Shown here piece by piece: positions 57,972-64,000 of a stretch of DNA of 64,000 nt. The translations under genes and the position numbers were made by a program. Below the pieces are notes generated by a model. The model saw only the letters and a program-made list of their open reading frames with translations. It was not told the origin of the DNA and did not search any database. Numbering within the stretch: position 1 is the stretch's first letter; every line of letters starts with the position of its first letter. The DNA lies in the NCBI GenBank assembly GCA_964019155.1, contig OZ025239.1, positions 99,892,934-99,956,933 on the forward strand, given 5' to 3'. The DNA comes from Osedax fenrisi (Eukaryota; Annelida; Polychaeta; Sabellida; Siboglinidae).

Positions 57972-59280
57972 AAGGTCACTCAACTGAGACTACCCTCCTT
58001 CAAATCTTAAATAATATATATACCAAAGTTTCTCCCTCACTATGTTGTCAAATGGTTCTACTTGATCTATCTTGTGCATTTGACTCTCTTCGCCATGATA
58101 TTCTTATATCAAGACTTGAGATGATTGGCATTAATGGTAGTGATGGCTTAAATCTTACATTCTAAATAGATCATCCTCTGTTAAATTCTGTGATTTCTCT
58201 TCTGATCCCCGTCCTCTACTCTATGGTGTCCCACAAAGGTTCTGTCCTAGGCCCACTTCTATTCTCCATATATATAGCACCTATAAGGTATATTATATCC
58301 AAATTTCCTAGCGTTTTCTATCATATATATGCTGATGATATCTAACTCTACTCATTCCTCTCTACTTCTACTCCAGATAATTCTCAACTAATTGCGTGTG
58401 CCTCATCTATTAAATACTGGCTTCTCTCCAATAACCTTTTAATAAATACTTCAAAAACTGCCCTCCTCAATATACCTACGAACGTCCCATCAGTCCCTTC
58501 TTTTTACCTTGACAAGATTCTTATTTCACCTTCCAACTCAGTCCTCAATCTTGGTGTTATTTTCGACTCTGATCTATCTTTTTCTAGCCATATTGCTAAA
58601 ATTTCTAAAGCTGCTAATTATCATTTATTTAGAATCAGATGTATCCGTAAATATATTACTCGTCCCCTATGTGCTGTCCTTATTAATTCACTTGTAATTT
58701 ATCGTATTGATTATTGTTCTTTTTCATTATATATTCTTCCAGATTCTTCCATTGCCCTATTAAATAGAATCATCAGATATACGATCCATTTTCAATATTA
58801 AACTATCTGACCATTCCTCTACCTACTCATTTCAAATTATACCAAACTGGTTTCCCTATAGAAAACGATCCCTAATTAGACTCCTTTCTATTACCCATAT
58901 TACCCTCCACCACCCACAATACACGTTCAACTTCCAGTATTAATCTCATTATCCCACAGCCATCCTCCCTTAAATTCCAGAAACGCTCATTCTCCTACAT
59001 TGTCCCATATATCTGGAATGCACTCCCTTCATCTATAAGATCTATTCAATCTCCCACCTCCTTCAATGCTCATCTCAAGTCATATTTATCCAGTATCTAA
59101 TTTCATTATATTATTATTAACTTTTATATTTCGTTTTTATTACTTCAACATTGTTAGTTAGTTTATTTCACTTTGTTGTTATTGTGGTTGTTGTATTTTA
59201 TTTGTATTATTTATTTTACGTGCACTTACGAGGAGTGTCATCACTTTTTAACGGTGCCTAATAAACCATATTTCATCATA
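57972..59280 (+). pseudogene. L2-like LINE copy D (RT to 3' end)
   Basis: Blocks: HSTETTLLQILN-like (57975-58010), MVLLDLSCAFDSLRHDILIS (58043-58105), YGVPQ/GSVLGPLLFSIYIAP (about 58222-58275, with an extra base), YHIYADDI-LYSF (58320-58350; a TAA follows the catalytic Asp pair) and NLGVIFDSDLSFSSHI (58548-58595). Next are LINSLVIYRIDYC (about 58680) and IVPYIWNALP (58995-59030), ending at about 59100. It is a different family from copies A to C, more AT-rich and more diverged. A 3' tail with CTAATAAACCATATTTCATC follows. Dead, with several frame changes. Confidence 0.8.
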
Positions 59281-59429
59281 TATATTACAATTATTTCATT
59301 ATCTATTTTTTTAAATTACATTAGCATTACTAGTCACAATATTAATTATATATATATTGTAGACCCATTGATTAAAACACATGTATTCTTATACAAGCAG
59401 AGTTACCTAATAAATACTATATATATATA

Positions 59430-59766
59430 AGATTATATGTAATATTAATATTTGTTCATATATAATTTCATATCGTATGATTTGATCTATTTGTATATTG
59501 TTTATGAGTTGTAAATTAAAATATGAAATAATTATACAGATTATAGAAATTTACAAATTATATAAATTTCAATTTAATTAAAAATTCAATTTATTTATTT
59601 ATAATACATATTTTTTTATAAATTATATTGGATATTATACTTTATATTTATTATATTTTATATATGAATATTAATTTGTTATATTTAATAATATATAGTG
59701 ATCATATATAATGAATGTTTAATAAATGTATATTTTATAAATCTATTTTCTGGTTCATCGTAATAA

Positions 59767-59830
<64 letters not shown>

Positions 59831-60036
59831 CTGATTATATGTAATATCAACATTTGTTCATGTATAATTTCATATAATATGTAATGATCTATTTTTATAT
59901 TGTTTATGAGTTGTAAATTAAAATATGAAATAATTATATTCTATTATTATATAAATTTACAAATTATATAAATTTCAATTTATTTATTTATAATAAATAT
60001 TTTTTTATAAATTATATTGGATATTATACTTTATAC
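59430..60036. repeat. direct duplication, about 400-bp period
   Basis: 59430-59660 and 59832-60036 share GATTATATGTAATAT, GTTTATGAGTTGTAAATTAA and ATTATATTGGATATTATACT in the same order. A long TA tract (59768-59827) separates them. The second copy is cut at 60037 by the Ginger-like target CCGG. Confidence 0.8.
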
Positions 60037-60780
60037 CCGGTGTCGTATAATATATTGGGACAATCCGATATTTTGGGACACGCCCGATTATCGCCCATCA
60101 ATTAAAATATTATTTTAAATATAGTATATAAAACGAATCTAAAAGCTTATATTAATAATGTAAACTATATTTATGAATATTAAGTGTATAAGTATATAGT
60201 TTTGCATATTATTAAGTGCATTTGAGGAAGAATATTATGAAATTAAATCGTAAAATTCTAGTGTTTCCAATCTGTATCTAGACTATGAAAATTTGAACAG
60301 TGACATCCTTAATTTAAAAACACGTTTAAAACAAATTGAAAATCTACTAGTTACATATCTAAATTTACCTACATATCTACCTACTGTCTAAAAATGAGCA
60401 TAAAAACAGATGATTTTACGGAGTACACGTTATATACAGGTATATCATATATATATGATTGTATATAATAAAATATAAATAATATGCATGTAATAACATT
60501 TTATAAAATTAAATAATTAATAATTTTAATTTAATTAATTAATAATTATATATATTTATTAAATTAAGGATGTAAAATAATGTATAATTAATAATTAAAT
60601 TATAATTTAGACTATTCGTTATTTAAAAACTCTAGAGATCTTTTAAGTTTTCTAAATTTGTATTCATTTGTCAAATTATTTGAAATTATATGTAATAATT
60701 ATTTTTTCAATTTCAAATGAATACAAATCTAGATATAAACGAAAGTTAGTTATTAAATATATATTATATAATAATTATTA

Positions 60781-61060
60781 TAATATTAGTATCGAGAGAA
60801 CATTATGATTAGCGGACAAATGCGGCATACATCGATGTTCGCCGATTTATAGATATCCGCGAGCGATACGCGTACGCCGTACGGCGTACGCGTATCGTAA
60901 TGTTACTCTTATATACTATTATATACATTATATGTCTATATATTTATATATAATAGTATATAAGAGTAACATTACGATACGCGGACATCTATAAATCGGC
61001 GAACATCGATGTCCGCCGCATTTGTCCGCTAATCATAATGTTCTCTTGATACTAATATTA
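60781..61060. repeat. CpG-rich foldback inside the Ginger element
   Basis: The arms 60781-60925 and 60949-61060 are inverted repeats with few differences (for example ATTAGTATCGAGAGAAC against ATTAGTATCAAGAGAAC). They include GATTAGCGGACAAATGCGG and ATCGATGTTCGCCGATTTAT. The left arm has an extra block of about 30 bp. At its centre, 60864-60897 is a perfect 34-bp palindrome made of CGTACGCCGTACGGCGTACG and its flanks. The spacer is about 23 bp. The CpG content is striking against the surrounding AT-rich DNA. Confidence 0.85.
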
Positions 61061-61774
61061 TTATAAATATTTTATTAATAATTACAATAATAACATTATA
61101 AAACAATTACAAAGTAATAATTCATAATTCTAAGTATAGTTATCAATATATTGATAAGTATATATACTCCATGAATTATTATAATTAGTAGATAACTAAT
61201 AATAATAATGTATAATACTTATATAATTTAGTTAATTAGTTTTGTTATTAGTCATTCATTATATAGTTTTAATAAAAGTATTTATTAAATAAAACATTAT
61301 ATGTATTATAACAATTAAAGAAAGAATCATGAATAAAGTTAACGAACTGACAAGGAAACAACAACAAAATATGGTATGCTACACGAATGGTTGTTAATAA
61401 AGGAACTGAAAATGAAAAGAAAAAAGCGTATTACTATTTAAATGGTTTATATATACAATAATATCATGATATTCGCATATACCGCACGATGCTTGGTATA
61501 AAATATTAATATTATTATGTTTACTATTGTATGAAATAGTGAATTTTATTATTAGCAACAAATTACTAAATATTTTGATGTTGGTTATAAGGTTATATGT
61601 TATATAATTGTATTGGTTTTAAAGTGATGATATTATTAGAAAATGTCAAGGTAATTTATAAATATTTATCATTTGTTAGTGAAATTATAACGTTGATTAT
61701 TAAATATTTTCAATTATATTTATTAATATATTGTTTGAAAATATAATAATAATATATATGTATAATCAGCTTTC

Positions 61775-61885
61775 TCGATTATTGCACTGAAAAGCTAGAA
61801 TGCACTACCGTATGCTATTAGATGTATTAAATAACTTTCATTGTTTAAACGTAAATTAGATATCTATTTTAAATCATTATAATTC
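61775..61885 (+). pseudogene. LINE ORF2 C-terminal scrap
   Basis: Reading shifted frames gives WNALPYAIRCIK and LFKRKLDIYF, the last motif (W..LP..IR...S...FK..L..) of L2/CR1/Jockey polyproteins, followed by a T-rich tail. It is a very short 5'-truncated insertion in the Ginger element. Confidence 0.45.
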
Positions 61886-62059
61886 GTTCTATTCTGTTAT
61901 TCGTTTATTATTTTATTTTTTTATTTTTCATAATATAATGAATATAATCACCTAGTAATTATACTATTTCATAATCATTAAGTATTTTTGTAGTCAATAC
62001 AATATATCATAATAATATAAATATAATTTAAACTGTACTATTATAAAGGTGATATATTA

Positions 62060-62854
62060 ATGTATAAAAAAATTGATGGGAAATCATTAATTGTGGTGAC
62101 AAATCATGAAAAGGCTATGCGATTATTAAATGAATGTCATACAAGTGACATAGGAGGTCATACAGGAATGTTAGTATAAATATTGTGAATAATATGATTT
62201 CATAAAAATCTAACATTTAGAGAGAATACCACTAACAAAATTGCATTGAAATACTTTTGGAAAGGAATGGTTATGTCCATTTATACATACGTAAGTTACA
62301 TATTTATATATTAATAATCTGGTTAATTAAATATAAACAATAATTATATATTTGTAATATATAATAATACAATAGATAAAACAAGGTGAAATTTGTCAGC
62401 GTTATGATAATATAAAAACAATTCCAAAAACCTTGACACCGATAGTCGTTTCCGAAATTGGTGAGCTTGTAGGTATGGATCTAATTGGACCTTTGCCAGA
62501 GATCAAAAAAGGATACAAGTTAATATTATATATTAATATGTTACTTATTACTTTATTAATATAAATCATTTCAATTTATATAGATATATATTAACTATGG
62601 TCGATTATTTTTCTAAATGGGTGCATGCATATAAATTACGTACAAAATGCTCTAAAGAAATATGCAAGAAAATTAAAAAATATATATTCCAATATGATCC
62701 ACCTAAGAAATTATTAAGTGACCAGGGACGAGAATTTGTTAATGGAGTTTGTATTTATAATTATTTTATAATATTTACTAATATTTAATTAGGCTAATAC
62801 AGATTTGTCCCGTCATTTTGGCATTAAAAGGCTAATAACATCAGCTTATCATCC
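62060..62854 (+). pseudogene. Ginger integrase: H2C2 finger and integrase core, truncated
   Basis: Exons by eye: about 62060-62168, 62220-62290, about 62379-62516, 62582-62747 and 62793-62854, with GT-AG borders and consistent phases. The first carries the histidines of an H2C2 finger (ECHTSDIGGHTG). In the third, ICQRYD has one Cys of the expected pair replaced by Tyr. Core: VGMDLIGPLP with the first catalytic Asp, ILTMVDYFSKWVHAY, and LLSDQGREFVNG with the second Asp. After TSAYHPS the reading frame passes straight into the right TIR, so the catalytic Glu and the C-terminal domain are missing. The protein cannot be active. Confidence 0.8.
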
Positions 62855-62893
62855 GTCCCAAAATATCGGATTGTCCCATTATATTATACGACA

Positions 62894-62930
62894 CCGGTGT
62901 CGTATTTGAAAATTACCCCCCATCCAAAAA
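62894..62930 (+). mobile_element. start of a second Ginger-like element
   Basis: After the CCGG at 62894-62897 the host sequence reads TGTCGTATTTGAAAATTACC, again TGTCGTAT but different from the first element's TIR thereafter. This suggests that the first element inserted at the CCGG flank of another Ginger-family copy. The opposite end of that copy is not in the window. Confidence 0.4.
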
Positions 62931-63435
62931 ATACTCCTTAAATATTCTAATATCTTTGTAAATTAATTTAAGTACAAGTATCAGAAGTTTTCAGAAGCAA
63001 TATGAAATTAATAAAAAACACATAATTCTCATATTGTATTAATTTTTAAAATCAATCATATTTATAAATATGTAATCGAATATTATTATCAAATTGTTAT
63101 CTATAAGTTATCCTTAAGTATTTAATTTGATATTATAATTATATTTCCGAATTATGATTACTTTAAAAACTATATCAATAATATAATATATTCTCATAAT
63201 ATATAACTGCAAATATATACAATTAAAGTTCATTACTATATCATATAGTATATGAATTAGATTTGACATGTATACAGATTTATTTATTAAATAAACACTA
63301 TATTATATAGTATATAATAATCCGACTCGCCCGTCAATCACCCACTACACTATTTACATATGTGGACAAGTCTAAACATACTATTATTAAGCAGCCTAAT
63401 TCGTGTATACTAAATAAATTATTCACTATCACAGC
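62931..63435. other. AT-rich stretch, nothing recognised
   Basis: It could be the interior of the second Ginger-like element. There is no coding homology and no inverted repeat of note. Confidence 0.35.
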
Positions 63436-63438
63436 CTA

Positions 63439-63760
63439 CACTGAGAAAAATAAATGCATCTGATGAGTTAAATATAATATAAAAAGTGCATCAAAGCTAT
63501 AAAATGCATAAAAATTACTACATATGCATCACATTTTAACATAATTAACATTATTTTGTCATTTAAATCTACAGATGCATTTTTTTATAGTAAATAAATT
63601 CTGTGATGCATCTAATAAATTATAAATGCATCAGATTTATTATATACATCTATAGATGCATTTTTCACATATAAATGCATCAGATTTAATGTGATTAACA
63701 TTATATTTACTTTTAAATCATTAGATTCACTTTAATAAATATAAATGCATCAGCATCATT
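63439..63760. repeat. word cluster AAATGCATCAGAT with CACTGAGAAAAAT end
   Basis: After TA, CACTGAGAAAAATAAATGCA starts a run of about twelve ATGCATC or GATGCAT words in both orientations. The start resembles the end of the MITE at 9958-10323 (CACTCAGAAAAATAA), but the body word is different. No right end was identified. Confidence 0.5.
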
Positions 63761-63807
63761 ATGTTAATATCGCCACCTATATATTACTTATTACTTTAAT
63801 TATTATA

Positions 63808-63809
<2 letters not shown>

Positions 63810-63841
<32 letters not shown>
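63810..63841. repeat. (TA)n microsatellite
   Basis: TA repeats just upstream of the last exon-like stretch. Confidence 0.9.
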
Positions 63842-63842
<1 letters not shown>

Positions 63843-63848
63843 CTGTGA

Positions 63849-64000
63849 GGATAAAGTTATTATTGATGCCGATACTTTCGAAAATCTTCAAAGAGCAATA
63901 CAACGTAGATTTAAAATACATTAAATTGTATTGCAAGTATATAACAAAGATTGGGAATCATATGTCAACATTGAAAACAAAAGCTTTCCTGAAGATAAAT
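63849..64000 (+). pseudogene. exon-like fragment with a PB1-like sequence, cut by the window edge
   Basis: After TGTGAG the frame reads DKVIIDADTFENLQRAIQRR then FKIH, a TAA at 63922-63924, and IVLQVYNKDWESYVNIENKS in the same frame. The text resembles a small ubiquitin-like/PB1-type N-terminal domain that occurs in multicopy invertebrate proteins. It has one nonsense codon. The rest of the gene would lie outside the window. The domain call is tentative. Confidence 0.4.

Larger units (their letters stand above)
60041..62893 (+). mobile_element. Ginger-type integrase DNA transposon, internally deleted
   Basis: 39-bp terminal inverted repeats (60041-60079 and 62855-62893) start TGTCGTATAATATA and differ at a single base. 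The 4-bp direct repeat CCGG flanks both ends (60037-60040 and 62894-62897). The element encodes a retroviral-type (gypsy-like) integrase in several small exons on the plus strand. The combination of TGT ends, a 4-bp duplication and an intron-containing integrase without reverse transcriptase fits Ginger transposons. The right TIR joins the integrase frame directly, so the 3' part of the gene has been deleted. A foldback and a LINE fragment lie inside. Confidence 0.85.

Noticed and set aside
60041..62893. LTR retrotransposon or endogenous retrovirus
   Set aside because: There is an integrase but no reverse transcriptase, protease or LTRs. The ends are short inverted repeats and the gene has introns, which points to a Ginger-type DNA transposon.

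Overview
The window is eukaryotic nuclear DNA: very AT-rich, full of (TA)n microsatellites, with genes split by GT-AG introns and almost all recognisable coding sequence derived from animal-type transposable elements. The mix of families (L2, RTE, R2 and CR1/Jockey LINEs, PIF/Harbinger, hAT with ZMYM1-like transposase, pogo, P-like, Ginger, an animal Tnp2-like transposase, and a DUF4806 gene) suggests an invertebrate with an AT-rich genome. An insect such as a parasitoid wasp or an aphid is my guess, but no lineage-specific host gene is present to prove it. There is no sign of a prokaryotic or viral genome.

Layout. 1-10 kb: word-repeat array, Tnp2-like pseudogene copy 1, R2-like and RTE LINE fragments, a decayed CR1/Jockey-type LINE. 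10-18.5 kb: a MITE, an RTE LINE, a ZMYM1-like hAT pseudogene, a pogo DDE pseudogene, Tnp2-like copy 2. 18.5-27.6 kb: a probable solo LTR split by an 8.8 kb PIF/Harbinger element with 50-bp TIRs and a TTA target duplication. This element carries two convergent genes: a six-exon MADF-domain protein whose reading frame stays open through every junction, and a HARBI1-like transposase broken by only one stop codon. 27.7-37.3 kb: P-like fragments, a second LINE split by a TA-flanked MITE, an HTH fragment of a pogo transposase, a relatively GC-rich L2 LINE, and a foldback carrying tRNA-like Pol III boxes. 37.3-41.6 kb: word-repeat elements nested with an L2 copy, a hAT MITE and a Harbinger MITE. 41.6-47.1 kb: diverged duplications, a satellite, RTE and L2 fragments. 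47.8-56.3 kb: Tnp2-like copy 3, interrupted only by in-frame TAA codons, followed on the same strand by a complete seven-exon DUF4806 gene with a duplicated, phase-compatible exon. 56.4-64 kb: another word-repeat element, a possible LTR, an L2-like LINE, and a Ginger-type integrase transposon (CCGG target duplication) that contains a CpG-rich foldback and lies against the end of a second Ginger-like element.

The two best-preserved coding units are the Harbinger gene pair and the DUF4806 gene. The most unusual pattern is a set of short elements that share the terminal motif CCCAG(T/C)AAACA but whose bodies are built from different reiterated short words. All calls come from reading the sequence and its translations; family names rest on motif recognition, not on database searches.
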